64,000 bases of DNA from Pseudonocardia autotrophica (GCF_003945385.1 NZ_AP018920.1:4402001-4466000); one strand, 5' to 3'; positions 33,569 through 46,872 are shown, numbered from the stretch's first letter. Notes: generated by a model from the letters alone, not told the origin. Numbers and translations: made by a program.

Positions 33569-34906
33569 ATGCGCGCTCCGTCCCTCGACCGGCGCTCCTT
33601 CCTGACATTCGCCGGCCTCGCCGGCGCCACCGCGGCCCTCGCGGCCTGCGGCGGCCCCTCCACCTCCGGCGGCGACGGTGACGCCGGAGGCGACATCGAC
33701 TACTCCGGCGTCCAGCCCGCGAGCGAGATCACCTGGTGGTCGAACAATCCGGGCAGCTCCGAGGAGGTGTCCCGGCAGATCATCGAGCGGTTCCAGCAGC
33801 AGAACCCGGGCATCCGGGTCAACCTGGTCACCGCCGGCCAGAACTACGAGGAGATCGCCCAGCGGTTCCAGACCGCGCAGGCCGGCGGCACGCTGCCGGA
33901 TCTCGTCGTGCTGTCCGACGTGTGGTGGTTCCGCTACTACATGCAGCGCTCGATCGTGCCGATGGACCCGCTGATCGACGCGGTCGGGATCGACACCGGC
34001 GACTACCGCGAGCAGCTCATCGAGGACTACCGCTACGACGGGAAGCTGTGGGCGCTGCCCTGGGCCCGCTCGACGCCGATCTTCTACTACAACAAGGCGC
34101 ACTGGGCCGCCGCCGGGCTGCCGGACCGGGCCCCGCAGACCTGGGCCGAGATGGCCGAGTGGGGCCCGCGCCTGCAGGGCGCCGGCAACGGCACGCAGAA
34201 CGCGTTCCAGCTCCCGGCGCTGGCCGACTACGCCGGCTGGTCGTTCCAGAACAACCTCTGGGGCGCCGGCGGCGCGTGGAGCGACGAGTGGGACATCACC
34301 TGCGACTCCCCCGAGTCGGTCGCGGCGATGCAGTTCCTGCAGGACGCGGTCTACACCGACCGCTGGGCCGGCGTCGCGGGCACCGAGGGCACCACCGACC
34401 TCTCGGCCGGTGCGGTCAGCGCCACGATCGGCTCCACCGGCAGCCTGGTGACCGTGCTGGAGTCGTCGAACTTCGACGTCGGAGCCGGGTTCCTGCCGGC
34501 CGGGTCGGTGTCCGGACCGGTGTGCCCGACCGGTGGCGCGGGTGTCGGCATCCCGGCCGGGATCGAGCCGGAGCGCCAGCTGGCCGCGGCCACCTTCGCG
34601 GCGTTCCTCACCTCGCCGGAGAACACCGTGGCGCTGTCCCAGGCCACCGGTTACCTGCCGATCCGCGAGTCGGCCGACATCTCGCCGCTGCTCGCCGAGA
34701 CCTCGTTGCGGCAGGTGGCGATCGACCAGCTCGACGTCACCCGGACCCAGGACCGGGCACGGGCCTTCTTCCCGGGCGCCGACGGCGAGATCGCGCGGAC
34801 CTGCGCGAACATCCTCACCCAGCAGGCCGACCCGCAGGCCGAGCTGGCCACGCTGAAGACCACCCTGCAGGGCATCTACGACGGCGACGTCGCCCCGAAC
34901 CTGTGA
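33569..34906 (+). CDS. ABC importer substrate-binding lipoprotein (UgpB type, Tat-exported)
   Basis: A 445-residue extracellular solute-binding protein. The N-terminus carries a twin-arginine motif (DRRSFLTFAGLAG) and ends in a lipobox (ALAAC, Cys near residue 28), so it is exported folded by Tat and lipid-anchored. The mature sequence starts its domain with ITWWSNNPGSSEE and has DLVVLSDVWWFRYY, typical of family-1 sugar-binding proteins. Candidates for the ligand are glycerophosphodiesters or oligosaccharides; nothing in the operon identifies it. AAAGGA lies 10 nt before the ATG. Confidence 0.88.
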   Translation: MRAPSLDRRSFLTFAGLAGATAALAACGGPSTSGGDGDAGGDIDYSGVQPASEITWWSNNPGSSEEVSRQIIERFQQQNPGIRVNLVTAGQNYEEIAQRFQTAQAGGTLPDLVVLSDVWWFRYYMQRSIVPMDPLIDAVGIDTGDYREQLIEDYRYDGKLWALPWARSTPIFYYNKAHWAAAGLPDRAPQTWAEMAEWGPRLQGAGNGTQNAFQLPALADYAGWSFQNNLWGAGGAWSDEWDITCDSPESVAAMQFLQDAVYTDRWAGVAGTEGTTDLSAGAVSATIGSTGSLVTVLESSNFDVGAGFLPAGSVSGPVCPTGGAGVGIPAGIEPERQLAAATFAAFLTSPENTVALSQATGYLPIRESADISPLLAETSLRQVAIDQLDVTRTQDRARAFFPGADGEIARTCANILTQQADPQAELATLKTTLQGIYDGDVAPNL

Positions 34907-34919
34907 TGGGGGACCTCTG

Positions 34920-36020
34920 ATGGCGAGCGTCAGCTACGACAACGCGACCCGGCTCTACCCCGGCTCGGACACCCCGGCCGTCGACGGCCTCGACCTGGAG
35001 ATCGCCGACGGTGAGTTCCTGGTGCTGGTCGGCCCGTCCGGGTGCGGGAAGTCGACGTCGCTGCGGATGCTCGCCGGGCTGGAGGACGTCGACGACGGCG
35101 CGATCCGGATCGGCGACCGGGACGTCACCGACGTCCGGCCCAAGGACCGGGACATCGCCATGGTGTTCCAGAACTACGCCCTCTACCCGCACATGACGGT
35201 GGCGGCGAACATGGGCTTCGCGCTCACCAACGCCGGCCGGCCGCGCGACGAGATCGCGCGGCGGGTCGGGGAGGCGGCGAAGATCCTGGACCTGTCGGCG
35301 CTGCTGGACCGCAAGCCGCGGGCGCTGTCCGGCGGGCAGCGGCAACGGGTGGCGATGGGCCGGGCGATCGTGCGCGAGCCCGCCGTGTTCTGCATGGACG
35401 AGCCGCTGTCCAACCTGGACGCGAAGCTGCGGGTCTCGACCCGCACGCAGATCGCCGGCCTGCAGCGGCGGCTCGGGGTCACCACCGTCTACGTCACCCA
35501 CGACCAGGTGGAGGCGATGACGATGGGCGATCGGGTCGCCGTGCTCGACCGCGGGGTGCTGCAGCAGTGCGCGACGCCGCGCGAGCTCTACACCCGGCCG
35601 GTGAATGCGTTCGTCGCCGGTTTCGTGGGGTCGCCCGCGATGAACCTGGTGACGGTGCCGGTCGCCGGGGACTCCATCCCGCTCGGCGGGGTCTCGATTC
35701 CGCTGCCGCGCGCCTCGCTCTCCGGGACCGCGCGGTCCGGCTCGGTGACGGTCGGGATCCGGCCGGAGGACCTGCGACCGGCCGGCGCGGGCGTGGACGG
35801 GCTGGAGGTCGTGGTGGACGTCGTCGAGGAGCTCGGCGCAGACGCCTACGTCTACGGCACGCTGCGCGGCAGCCCCGGCGCGGTTACCGCGGACGGCACC
35901 ACGCTGATCGCGCGGGTGGACGCGCGCACCCCGCCGGAACGGGGCGCGACGCTGCGTCTGGTGCCGGATCCGGAGCGGACACATCTGTTCGACGGGACGA
36001 CTGGGACCCGGCTGGCCTGA
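34920..36020 (+). CDS. ABC importer ATPase (UgpC/MsmK family)
   Basis: A 366-residue ATPase with Walker A GPSGCGKST (about residue 38), Q-loop in MVFQNYALYPHMTV, signature LSGGQRQRV, Walker B FCMDEPLSNLDAKL and switch THDQVEAMT. The last ~120 residues form the OB-fold TOBE regulatory domain typical of sugar-importer ATPases, which can take part in inducer exclusion or be shared between importers. It starts 13 nt after the binding-protein gene and ends the operon. Confidence 0.92.
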   Translation: MASVSYDNATRLYPGSDTPAVDGLDLEIADGEFLVLVGPSGCGKSTSLRMLAGLEDVDDGAIRIGDRDVTDVRPKDRDIAMVFQNYALYPHMTVAANMGFALTNAGRPRDEIARRVGEAAKILDLSALLDRKPRALSGGQRQRVAMGRAIVREPAVFCMDEPLSNLDAKLRVSTRTQIAGLQRRLGVTTVYVTHDQVEAMTMGDRVAVLDRGVLQQCATPRELYTRPVNAFVAGFVGSPAMNLVTVPVAGDSIPLGGVSIPLPRASLSGTARSGSVTVGIRPEDLRPAGAGVDGLEVVVDVVEELGADAYVYGTLRGSPGAVTADGTTLIARVDARTPPERGATLRLVPDPERTHLFDGTTGTRLA

Positions 36021-36044
36021 CCGTCCGGGAGGCGCCCGAGCATT

Positions 36045-36060
36045 TCGAACATCTGTTCGA
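36045..36060. promoter_or_regulatory. LexA-binding SOS box
   Basis: TCGAAC-ATCT-GTTCGA is an exact match to the actinobacterial LexA consensus TCGAAC-N4-GTTCGA. Its right arm overlaps a possible -35 (TTCGAC, 36056-36061) that is 18 bp from the -10 at 36080. LexA bound here would block the promoter of the DUF222/HNH gene until DNA damage. Confidence 0.85.
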
Positions 36061-36079
36061 CACAAAGCCTCGGACCAGC

Positions 36080-36085
36080 TATGAT
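36080..36085 (+). promoter_or_regulatory. -10 element of the DUF222/HNH gene (leaderless)
   Basis: TATGAT, close to consensus, lies 6 nt before the ATG at 36092 with no ribosome binding site between, implying a leaderless, SOS-inducible transcript. Confidence 0.6.
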
Positions 36086-36091
36086 CGAGGC

Positions 36092-37345
36092 ATGACCGCG
36101 GTCCACGACCCGCCCCTGCCGGACATCTCCGGGAGTCCGGCGTTCCCGCACGCCGACCTGGCGCTGGTGCAGCTGTCGGTCGAACTGGCGGCGCACGCCG
36201 AGCCCGCGGGGAGCGGCGAGGCCGAGCTGATCGACCAGATCGCGCAGCTGCAAACGCTGCAGAACTCGATCGCCGCACTGCAGACGGCGCGCATCCGCGC
36301 GTTCGCCCGCGCCCATGTGGCCGGGCGGACGGCGTCGGGGCACGTGGAGCCGGAGAAGCTCGACCGCAGCGTGCGCGCACAGGTCGCGCTGGCGACCCGC
36401 ACATCCCCGACGGTCGCGGCGACCCGCTTCCGAGTCGCGCGGGACCTGCACGACGGGCTCGACCTCGTCCGCGCGCTACACGCGGCCGGCGAGCTGAGTG
36501 CCGACGCCGCCGCGGCGGTCGCGGCGGCCACCGATCACCTGGACCGGGCCGGGCGGACCGAGGTGGATCGCCGGCTCGCCGCCCACGACCTGACCCGCCT
36601 GGGGCTCGGCCGGATCCGCGATCTCGCCCGCTCGATCGCCGCGCAGGTCGCACCGCAGCAGTTCCGCGACCGCGCAGTGCGGGCCCGGGCCGAGCGACGG
36701 GTCACCGTCCGTCCGGCGCCGGACGGCATGGCCTACCTATCGGCCTACCTGCCCCTGGAGCAGGCGGTCAGCTGCCTCGCCGCGCTGAACCGGGCGCACA
36801 CCGAGGCGTCGGTCGCCCCGGAGCCGCTGACCCGCGGGCGCGGCCAGTTCGCCGCCGACACGCTTGTCGAGCGGCTCACCGGTGCCGCGCACGCCGGCGA
36901 GACCGACCTCCAGCTGCAGGTGCTGGTCCCCCTGGAGCTGCTCGTCGACCCCGACAGCCCGCTCCCGGTCGAGATCCCGGGCTACGGCCCGGTCCCCGCG
37001 GACCTCCTGGCCACGGCCCGCGGCCGGCTCAGCTGGCGCCGGCTGGTCACCAGGAGGGGCACCGTCGTCGGCGGGGAGTCCCGGCAACGCTGCTTCACCG
37101 GCCTGCTCGCCGAGATCATCCGGGCCCGGACCCGGAACCGGTGCGCCGAGCCCTACTGCGACGCGCCGATCCGTCACATCGACCACATCCGGCGCGTCGC
37201 CGACGGCGGCGTCACCGACCTCGACACGGGGCGCGGCGTCTGCGAGTTCCACAACCACGTCCGCGAGCAGCCCGGGTGGGCGGTCGAACACACACCCGGC
37301 GGCATCACCACCACCACGCCCACCGGGCACACCCACCCGGCGTGA
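36092..37345 (+). CDS. DUF222 / HNH endonuclease domain protein (13E12 type)
   Basis: A 417-residue protein with an N-terminal DUF222 region and a C-terminal HNH nuclease-like module: NRCAEPYCDAPIRHIDHIRR, then GVCEFHNHVREQPGW near residue 385. The paired Cys, DHI and His residues fit a metal-bound beta-beta-alpha nuclease fold. This is the family of the M. tuberculosis REP13E12 proteins, several of which also have SOS boxes. The physiological role is unknown; a damage-induced or mobile nuclease is plausible. No repeat or integration-site signature was noticed at its ends, so a recent insertion is not evident. ATG is fixed by the leaderless promoter. Confidence 0.88.
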   Translation: MTAVHDPPLPDISGSPAFPHADLALVQLSVELAAHAEPAGSGEAELIDQIAQLQTLQNSIAALQTARIRAFARAHVAGRTASGHVEPEKLDRSVRAQVALATRTSPTVAATRFRVARDLHDGLDLVRALHAAGELSADAAAAVAAATDHLDRAGRTEVDRRLAAHDLTRLGLGRIRDLARSIAAQVAPQQFRDRAVRARAERRVTVRPAPDGMAYLSAYLPLEQAVSCLAALNRAHTEASVAPEPLTRGRGQFAADTLVERLTGAAHAGETDLQLQVLVPLELLVDPDSPLPVEIPGYGPVPADLLATARGRLSWRRLVTRRGTVVGGESRQRCFTGLLAEIIRARTRNRCAEPYCDAPIRHIDHIRRVADGGVTDLDTGRGVCEFHNHVREQPGWAVEHTPGGITTTTPTGHTHPA

Positions 37346-37422
37346 GCTGCCTGGTGTGGAGCGGCCAGGAACGCACCGGCACCAACGCCGACCTCCCCGG
37401 GGTGCGTGAGCCGGAGACCACT

Positions 37423-37457
37423 CGGCCGCGACCACCCACCAGGGGTGATCGCGGCCG
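37423..37457. terminator. Bidirectional terminator between the DUF222 gene and mdh
   Basis: CGGCCGCGA-C-CACCC (37423-37437) pairs with GGGTG-A-TCGCGGCCG (37443-37457): 14 of 15 positions, with a 5-nt loop. It sits in the 135-nt convergent gap, 24 nt past the mdh stop. There is no T-run, as is usual in high-GC actinobacteria. Confidence 0.65.
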
Positions 37458-37480
37458 GTGTACGGGTCAGCGGTGACGGA

Positions 37481-41677
<4,197 letters not shown>

Positions 41678-41681
<4 letters not shown>

Positions 41682-42307
41682 GCCTTCCGGGTCGGTCGTG
41701 GGAGATCGAGGAGATCGACGGTCAGCTCGCCGGCCCGCAGCCGCTCCAGGTATCCGGCCTCGGTGCGCACCCGTTCCCGGGCGGCGTCGAGCACCGCGGG
41801 CAGCCGGTCGGCGGGCAGCACCACGACGCCGTCGCCGTCGGCGAGGACGAGATCGCCGCGGGCGACCCGGACCCCGCCGAGGCTGATCGGGTCACCGACG
41901 CCGCCCGAGTCCCGCTTGACGGTCCCGGCCAGCGCGACCGTGCTGCTCCAGACCGGGAACCCGAGCTGTTCGAGCCGCGCGGTGTCCCGCACCCCGCCGT
42001 CGATCACCAACCCGCGTATCCCCCGGCAGGCCGCGGCGACGGCGAGCACCTCGCCCCAGTAGCCGTGCGGCGCACCCGCCGCGTCGACGACGAGCACGTC
42101 GCCCTCCCCGGCGAGCTCCACCGCCAGGTGCAGCGGGAGGTTGTCACCGGCCACCGCGCGGACCGGGAACGCGGTACCGGCGACCGTGGCGCCCGGCCAG
42201 ACCGGACGCATCCGCGGGGGCAGCACGATCTGCTCGCCGGAGGCCTCGGAGACCGTGGCGGTGCCCAGCTCGATCAGCTCGGCGTGCGGGATCGGCCGGC
42301 CGGTCAC
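41678..42307 (-). CDS. RraA/HMG-aldolase-like protein, third in the tandem
   Basis: A 209-residue RraA-fold protein. The fold's DGxxRD element is VIDGGVRDTARLEQLGFPVW near residue 100, preceded by YWGEVLAVAA. In aldolase-competent relatives the Arg-Asp pair is followed two residues later by Glu or Asp; here that position is Arg (RDTAR). It may therefore not be the active aldolase. It starts with GTG overlapping the preceding stop (GTGA) and overlaps the aldehyde dehydrogenase start the same way. Alternatives are a structural partner or another lyase. Confidence 0.82.
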
Positions 42308-42951
42308 CGGGACGCCTCCTGACGCTGCAGCAGGTGGTAGCCGTGCCGGCGGCGGGCGGCGGCCAGGCTGCTCCCGGCCAGTACGTCGGCCAGGATCGCG
42401 TCCTCGCTCGCGGTGATCGCGGCGCAGATCTCGCCGATCCGGTCCTCGACCTCCCGTGGGACCGCGACGATCCCGTCGGCGTCACCGACGAGCAGGTCAC
42501 CGGGACGCACCTGCACCCCGCCGACGCCGACCGGACCGCCGACCTCGGCGACCTCCACCCGGTCCTTGCCGGTGCGCGGGAACCGCCCCCGGCTGTACAG
42601 CGGGTAGCCCGCACCGAGTGCGCGCTGCACGTCCCGGCAGACCCCGTCGATCACGGTGCCGCCGATCCCGCGGTCGGCGGCCATCGCGGTGAGGATGTCG
42701 CCCCACACCGTGCAGTCGGTGCGACCGCCGTTGTCGAGCACGACGACCTCGCCCGGTCCGACGTCGTCGAGATAGTCGCCGACCGTCCCCGGTGGGAACC
42801 CGGCCGGGACGTAGCGGACGGTGAACGCCCGCCCGCACAGCCGCACGCCGTCGGCGATCGGCGCCAGCCCGAGCAGTGCGCCCGGCCGTCCGATCCGGTC
42901 CAGCGCGTCGGAGATCGTCGCCGCGGAGTACCCGGCGAGCGGGTGGATCAT
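42304..42951 (-). CDS. RraA/HMG-aldolase-like protein, second in the tandem
   Basis: A 215-residue RraA-fold protein with VWGDILTAMAADRG and VIDGVCRDVQRALGAGYPLY. After Arg-Asp the acidic residue expected two positions on is Arg (RDVQR), as in the third copy. The C-terminal extension (SSLAAARRRHGYHLL) differs from its neighbours. It is clearly diverged from both other copies, so the trio is not a recent duplication. Starts and stops overlap both neighbours by 4 nt. Confidence 0.82.
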   Translation of the reverse strand: MIHPLAGYSAATISDALDRIGRPGALLGLAPIADGVRLCGRAFTVRYVPAGFPPGTVGDYLDDVGPGEVVVLDNGGRTDCTVWGDILTAMAADRGIGGTVIDGVCRDVQRALGAGYPLYSRGRFPRTGKDRVEVAEVGGPVGVGGVQVRPGDLLVGDADGIVAVPREVEDRIGEICAAITASEDAILADVLAGSSLAAARRRHGYHLLQRQEASR

Positions 42952-43622
42952 CGATCGGCCTCCTCGACCGTGGGGAACCTGCTGTCGTGCATGACGTCGG
43001 TGACCGGGCGTCCGGCGCCGACCGCCGCGGCCATCGCGGTCTCCCGCTCGACGATCCGGTCGGCCAGGTCGAGCACCCGGCCGGCGTCCGCCGCCGGGAT
43101 GAAGACGACTCCGCTGCGGTCGGCGAGGACCAGGTCGCCATCGGCCACGTCGACCCCGGCGACCCTGATCGGCCCGCCCATCGCGACCTGGACGATCCGG
43201 CCGCGTGCACTGACCGGGACGACGGCTCGGCCGAACACCGGGAATCCGTGCTCCTCACACTCCGCGATGTCGCGCATCGCGCCGTCGACGACCACCCCGG
43301 AGATCCCCCGGTGGGCGGCGGCGACGGTGAGGATGCCGCCCCAGCAGGAGACGTCGAGCCGGCCGCCGTTGGCGATCACCAGGACGTCCCCCGCGCCGGC
43401 GGCCCCGATGGCCTCGGCCGCGATGTGCCGAGCGGGCCCACTCGACGACGGCGGCCCGGCGAGCACCGTCCGGACCCGGCCCGCGACCGGCTCGGACACC
43501 GGCCAGAGCGGGCCGATGCCGGTGGTCGCACCGGGCAGCCCGAGCGTGTCCAGCGCGTCGGAGACGGCGCAGCTGTCGAGCCCCGGCAACCGGGTGAGCG
43601 GATCGGTCTCCCGGCCGCTCAT
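42948..43622 (-). CDS. 4-carboxy-4-hydroxy-2-oxoadipate / HMG aldolase-like RraA protein, first in the tandem
   Basis: A 224-residue RraA-fold protein with CWGGILTVAAAHRG and VVDGAMRDIAECEEHGFPVF. The Arg-Asp-x-x-Glu pattern (RDIAE) is complete, unlike the other two copies, so it is the best candidate for the real pyruvate-releasing aldolase. The known family reaction, cleavage of 4-carboxy-4-hydroxy-2-oxoadipate to pyruvate and oxaloacetate, is the step after the LigJ-type hydratase encoded upstream. ATG at 43622 overlaps the ATPase stop by 4 nt. Confidence 0.85.
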   Translation of the reverse strand: MSGRETDPLTRLPGLDSCAVSDALDTLGLPGATTGIGPLWPVSEPVAGRVRTVLAGPPSSSGPARHIAAEAIGAAGAGDVLVIANGGRLDVSCWGGILTVAAAHRGISGVVVDGAMRDIAECEEHGFPVFGRAVVPVSARGRIVQVAMGGPIRVAGVDVADGDLVLADRSGVVFIPAADAGRVLDLADRIVERETAMAAAVGAGRPVTDVMHDSRFPTVEEADR

Positions 43623-44776
43623 CCGGCGATCACCTGGCTGGGCCGGTACTGGCCGGCACCGGTGCCGAAGGTCTCGGCGGGTAGTGGGACGACCCGCTCG
43701 GGCGGAACCGCGAGGTGCACCTCGCGGCCCGGTGCCAGGTCGTCCGGGCCGAACCGGCCGGTGTCGCTCTCGTCGACCTGGGCGCGCACCGGTACCCCGC
43801 CGAGATCGACCAGCACCCGCAGGCAGCTGCCGAGGTAGGTGCAGGACCGGACCCGGCCCGGCAGCCGCCGGGCGGCGTCGGGTCCCGGCCGCTCGACCCG
43901 GACGTGTGCGGCGCGGAAGGCCACCACCACCCCGGTCCCGGGCGGCCCCGGTGGCTCGCCCGCGACCCGCACCGTCGCCGTCGTCCCGGCGACGACGACC
44001 GTGTAGCCACCGGCGACGGAGTCCCCGACCGAGCCGGTCAGGATGTTCTGGAACCCCATGAAGTCGGCGACGAACGCGCTGACCGGCCTGGTGTAGAGCT
44101 CCCGCGGGGAGCCGACCTGCTCGATGAGGCCCTTGTTCATGACGACCACGCGATCGGCGAGCGCGATGGCCTCCTCCTGGTCGTGGGTCACGTACACCGA
44201 GGTGGTGCGCATCGACTCGTGCAGCTCACGCAGCTGGGTCCGCATGGACAGTCGGAGCTTGGCGTCCAGGTTGGACAGGGGCTCGTCGAACAGCATCAGG
44301 GTGGGCCGCCGGACCATCGCCCTGGCCAGCGCGACCCGCTGCTGCTGCCCACCGGACAGCGACGTCGCCATCTGGTCGGCCCGGTCGGACAGGCCGACCC
44401 GTTCGAGCATCTCCAGCACCTGGGTCCTGGCCTGCGCCCGCGGCACCTTGGCCAGCTTGAGCGGGTAGCCGACGTTGCCGCCGACCGTCATGTGCGGCCA
44501 CAGCCCGTAGCTCTGGAAGACCATCCCGATGTCGCGCTTGTCCGGCGGGACGAACGTCGACTCCTGCTCGGAGTAGACGGCCCGCCCCGCGATGGTGATC
44601 TCACCGCGGGTCGGTACCTCCAGCCCGGCCAGGCACCGCAGGGTCGTCGTCTTGCCGCACCCGGACGGGCCGAGCAGCGTGACGAACTCGCCCGCGGCGA
44701 TGTCCAGGTCCAGGTGTTCCACGGCCTTCGCCCCGTCGAACTCCTTCACCAGCCCGCTGATCCTGACGCTGCTCAT
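43619..44776 (-). CDS. ABC importer ATPase (FbpC/PotA type)
   Basis: A 385-residue ATPase: Walker A GPSGCGKTTT (about residue 38), Q-loop in GMVFQSYGLWPHMTV, signature LSGGQQQRV, Walker B LMLFDEPLSNLDAKL, switch THDQEEAI, then a ~130-residue TOBE region. It belongs to the Fe3+/polyamine/phosphonate-type importers and should power the double permease and lipoprotein at the start of the same operon. It lies between the dioxygenase and the RraA genes with 4-nt overlaps on both sides, so transport and catabolism genes are interleaved. Confidence 0.9.
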   Translation of the reverse strand: MSSVRISGLVKEFDGAKAVEHLDLDIAAGEFVTLLGPSGCGKTTTLRCLAGLEVPTRGEITIAGRAVYSEQESTFVPPDKRDIGMVFQSYGLWPHMTVGGNVGYPLKLAKVPRAQARTQVLEMLERVGLSDRADQMATSLSGGQQQRVALARAMVRRPTLMLFDEPLSNLDAKLRLSMRTQLRELHESMRTTSVYVTHDQEEAIALADRVVVMNKGLIEQVGSPRELYTRPVSAFVADFMGFQNILTGSVGDSVAGGYTVVVAGTTATVRVAGEPPGPPGTGVVVAFRAAHVRVERPGPDAARRLPGRVRSCTYLGSCLRVLVDLGGVPVRAQVDESDTGRFGPDDLAPGREVHLAVPPERVVPLPAETFGTGAGQYRPSQVIAG

Positions 44777-45798
44777 GTGTGTGCTCCTTCCGCCCAGGTC
44801 ACGAAGCCCATGCCGCAGCCGGTGCCCGCCTCCGAGCGGTAGCAGGGCTGATAGTCGACGACCCGCGCCCGCAATCCGGTCCCCGAGGTCGCACCGGCGA
44901 CGACGATCCAGTTCCGCAGCTCCGAGGTGCCCGCCCGGAGCACCTGCGCGGGCAGCTCCCGCAACACGTCCTCGTCGCCGGTCACCAGCGCGTCCAGGAA
45001 GCGGCGGTCGAGTTCCTCGTCGACGACGAAGTGGCTCAGCCCGCCGGAGGCGACCAGCCCGACCCGGATGTCCGGCGGAAACGACCGGATCGCCGCCCCG
45101 AGCGCGATGCCGAAGTCGTGGCAACGCCGGGCACCGGGCGGGTTCGGTTCCCAGAAGGTGTTGACGAACACCGGCACGAACGGGATGTCGGCGTCCCCGC
45201 CGAGCACCTGCTGCAGCACGAAGCCCCAGCCGTGCGGGATGCCGTGGTCGCCGTAGCGGCCGGCGGGCAGCGTCCCGGACGCCCCGGGATCGAACCCGGC
45301 GGCGCTGGTCTCCCGGATCAGGTGCAGCGCCAGCTCCTGGTGGCAGCGCCGGACCGTGCTCGTCTCCGGGACGTTCGCGATCTCGGCCTCGGCCAGGCCG
45401 GGAGGCATGGCGTCGAGCGCGTCCTGATCGAACGGTTCGTGTGCGACGGTCTCCCCCCAGTAGACGGCGAACTGCGGCAGCAGCTCGTCGGTGAAGGTCT
45501 CCTTGTGGTCGCTGGAGACGATGACCAGAACGTCGACACCGGATTCCCGCACGAACCGGCCGAGCTCGTCGATCGCAGCCCGGGAGCGCCGGTGCCGCTC
45601 GGCCTGGTGGGCGGGTTCCAGTTCGGCGGCGAACGACGTGTCCCGCAGCAGTACGAGATCGTCGAACCCGTGCTCCTCCCCCTGGTAGACCAGCGTCGGG
45701 TTGCGCCGATCGGCCACCGCCCGGCGGCCCCACCCGGCAGGCGGGAGGGTCAGCTGGGGTGCGTGCGAGGTGCCGATGCCCAGTGCGATCCGTGCCAT
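44773..45798 (-). CDS. Class III extradiol ring-cleavage dioxygenase (LigB superfamily)
   Basis: A 341-residue non-heme Fe(II) dioxygenase. Likely iron and catalytic residues lie in GIGTSHAPQ (His near 12), VSSDHKETF (His near 97) and the GGLSHF motif with the LigB-type His. The C-terminal VVDYQPCYRS...GMGF block is what I recall for single-chain methylgallate/protocatechuate-type enzymes such as DesZ. No LigA-like small subunit is encoded nearby, favouring a single-chain enzyme acting on gallate, 3-O-methylgallate or protocatechuate. It precedes the ATPase with ATGA overlap and follows the LigJ-like gene by 28 nt. Confidence 0.82.
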   Translation of the reverse strand: MARIALGIGTSHAPQLTLPPAGWGRRAVADRRNPTLVYQGEEHGFDDLVLLRDTSFAAELEPAHQAERHRRSRAAIDELGRFVRESGVDVLVIVSSDHKETFTDELLPQFAVYWGETVAHEPFDQDALDAMPPGLAEAEIANVPETSTVRRCHQELALHLIRETSAAGFDPGASGTLPAGRYGDHGIPHGWGFVLQQVLGGDADIPFVPVFVNTFWEPNPPGARRCHDFGIALGAAIRSFPPDIRVGLVASGGLSHFVVDEELDRRFLDALVTGDEDVLRELPAQVLRAGTSELRNWIVVAGATSGTGLRARVVDYQPCYRSEAGTGCGMGFVTWAEGAHT

Positions 45799-45826
45799 CT
45801 GTCGTCGCCTCTCCTTCCCGGTCGTC

Positions 45827-46825
45827 TCAGATGCGGAACAGCTCGCGGGCGTTCGACTCGAACAGCTGTTTACGCTCGCCGTCGCCGAGCCAGTCGATGT
45901 CGTCGATCAGCAGGTGGATGTCGTCGATCCAGCGCCCCGTCTCCGGATCGACCATCGATCCGGTGCCCGGCTTCTCGGTGCCGAACAGGCAGCGGTCCAC
46001 CCCGACGGCGCGCAGCAGCAGCTCGATGGAGTCCCGGCTGTAGAGGCAGGTGTCGTAGTGCAGCTTGCGGAGCTGCTCGGCGAAGGTGGTGCCCTTGCGC
46101 AGCGCGCCCGGCCCGAAGCGGCCGCGCTGGTACGGGATCGCGCCGCCGCCGTGCGACACGATGATCTTGAGATCCGGGAAGTCGTCGAACACCGCCGAGT
46201 TCAGCAGGCCGATGACGGCGAGCGTCTCCTCCTGGATGAAGTGCAGGGAGTAGGTCTCCCTGGCGGGCGGACGGCATCCCGCCGAGTGGATGAGCAGCGG
46301 CACGTCGAGCGCGCAGGCCGCCTCCCAGACCGGGTACCAGTAGCGGTCGCCCAGCGCAGGCGGCTGTGCGCTGCCCTCGTGCGGGTCGGGATTGAGCATC
46401 CCGCCGACGAATCCGAGCTCGGTGACGCACCGGTGCAGCTCGGCCGCCCACCGGGCCGGGTCCAGCTCCGGGCTCTGCGGGAGACCGGCGACACCCCGGA
46501 ACCGGTCCGGCTCCAGCCGGCAGGTGGCCGCGATGACATCGTTGGTCTCGGCGGTGAACCACTCGACGAGCCGGCCCTGCTCGCTGTGCATCATCTGGTA
46601 GGGCCGCGGCGAGATCAGCTGGACGTCCACCCCCGCCTCGTCGAGGTGATCGAGGTGGGACCGGTTCCCGAAACTCTTGTTCGGGGTGGTGAGCGCGGCG
46701 CGCAGGGTCTCGTCGGTGACCCCGGCGCCGCCGCGCCCGTGCGCACCGCGGTGGGCGAGCAGTCCTGCCTTGTAGGCGTAGAGGGACTCGGGTGCGCTGA
46801 GGTGACCGTGTACGTCGATCTTCAT
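45827..46825 (-). CDS. 4-oxalomesaconate hydratase-like amidohydrolase (LigJ type)
   Basis: A 332-residue amidohydrolase-superfamily protein. Metal motifs are DVHGHLSAP (His-x-His, residues 4-12), LLIHSAG and IVSHGGGAIPYQRGRF. LISPRPYQMMHS, MLNPDPHEGSAQ, LGDRYWYP and FGTEKPGTGS closely follow LigJ of Sphingobium as I recall it, more than ACMSD-type decarboxylases. LigJ hydrates 4-oxalomesaconate to 4-carboxy-4-hydroxy-2-oxoadipate, linking the dioxygenase with the RraA aldolase. It is separated from the binding-protein gene by 47 nt. Confidence 0.85.
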   Translation of the reverse strand: MKIDVHGHLSAPESLYAYKAGLLAHRGAHGRGGAGVTDETLRAALTTPNKSFGNRSHLDHLDEAGVDVQLISPRPYQMMHSEQGRLVEWFTAETNDVIAATCRLEPDRFRGVAGLPQSPELDPARWAAELHRCVTELGFVGGMLNPDPHEGSAQPPALGDRYWYPVWEAACALDVPLLIHSAGCRPPARETYSLHFIQEETLAVIGLLNSAVFDDFPDLKIIVSHGGGAIPYQRGRFGPGALRKGTTFAEQLRKLHYDTCLYSRDSIELLLRAVGVDRCLFGTEKPGTGSMVDPETGRWIDDIHLLIDDIDWLGDGERKQLFESNARELFRI

Positions 46826-46872
46826 GGATCCTCCAGGGAGGGGTCGTTCGGGGCGGACGGCGCCGGCGGGGT

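Noticed and set aside
36092..37345. Prophage or mobile element around the DUF222/HNH gene
   Set aside because: No integrase, flanking repeats or composition change was seen. The gene stands alone with a LexA-controlled promoter and a terminator.
45827..46825. ACMSD-type decarboxylase for the LigJ-like gene
   Set aside because: The PRPYQMM, NPDPHE and LGDRYWYP blocks and the dioxygenase/RraA neighbours fit oxalomesaconate hydratase better.
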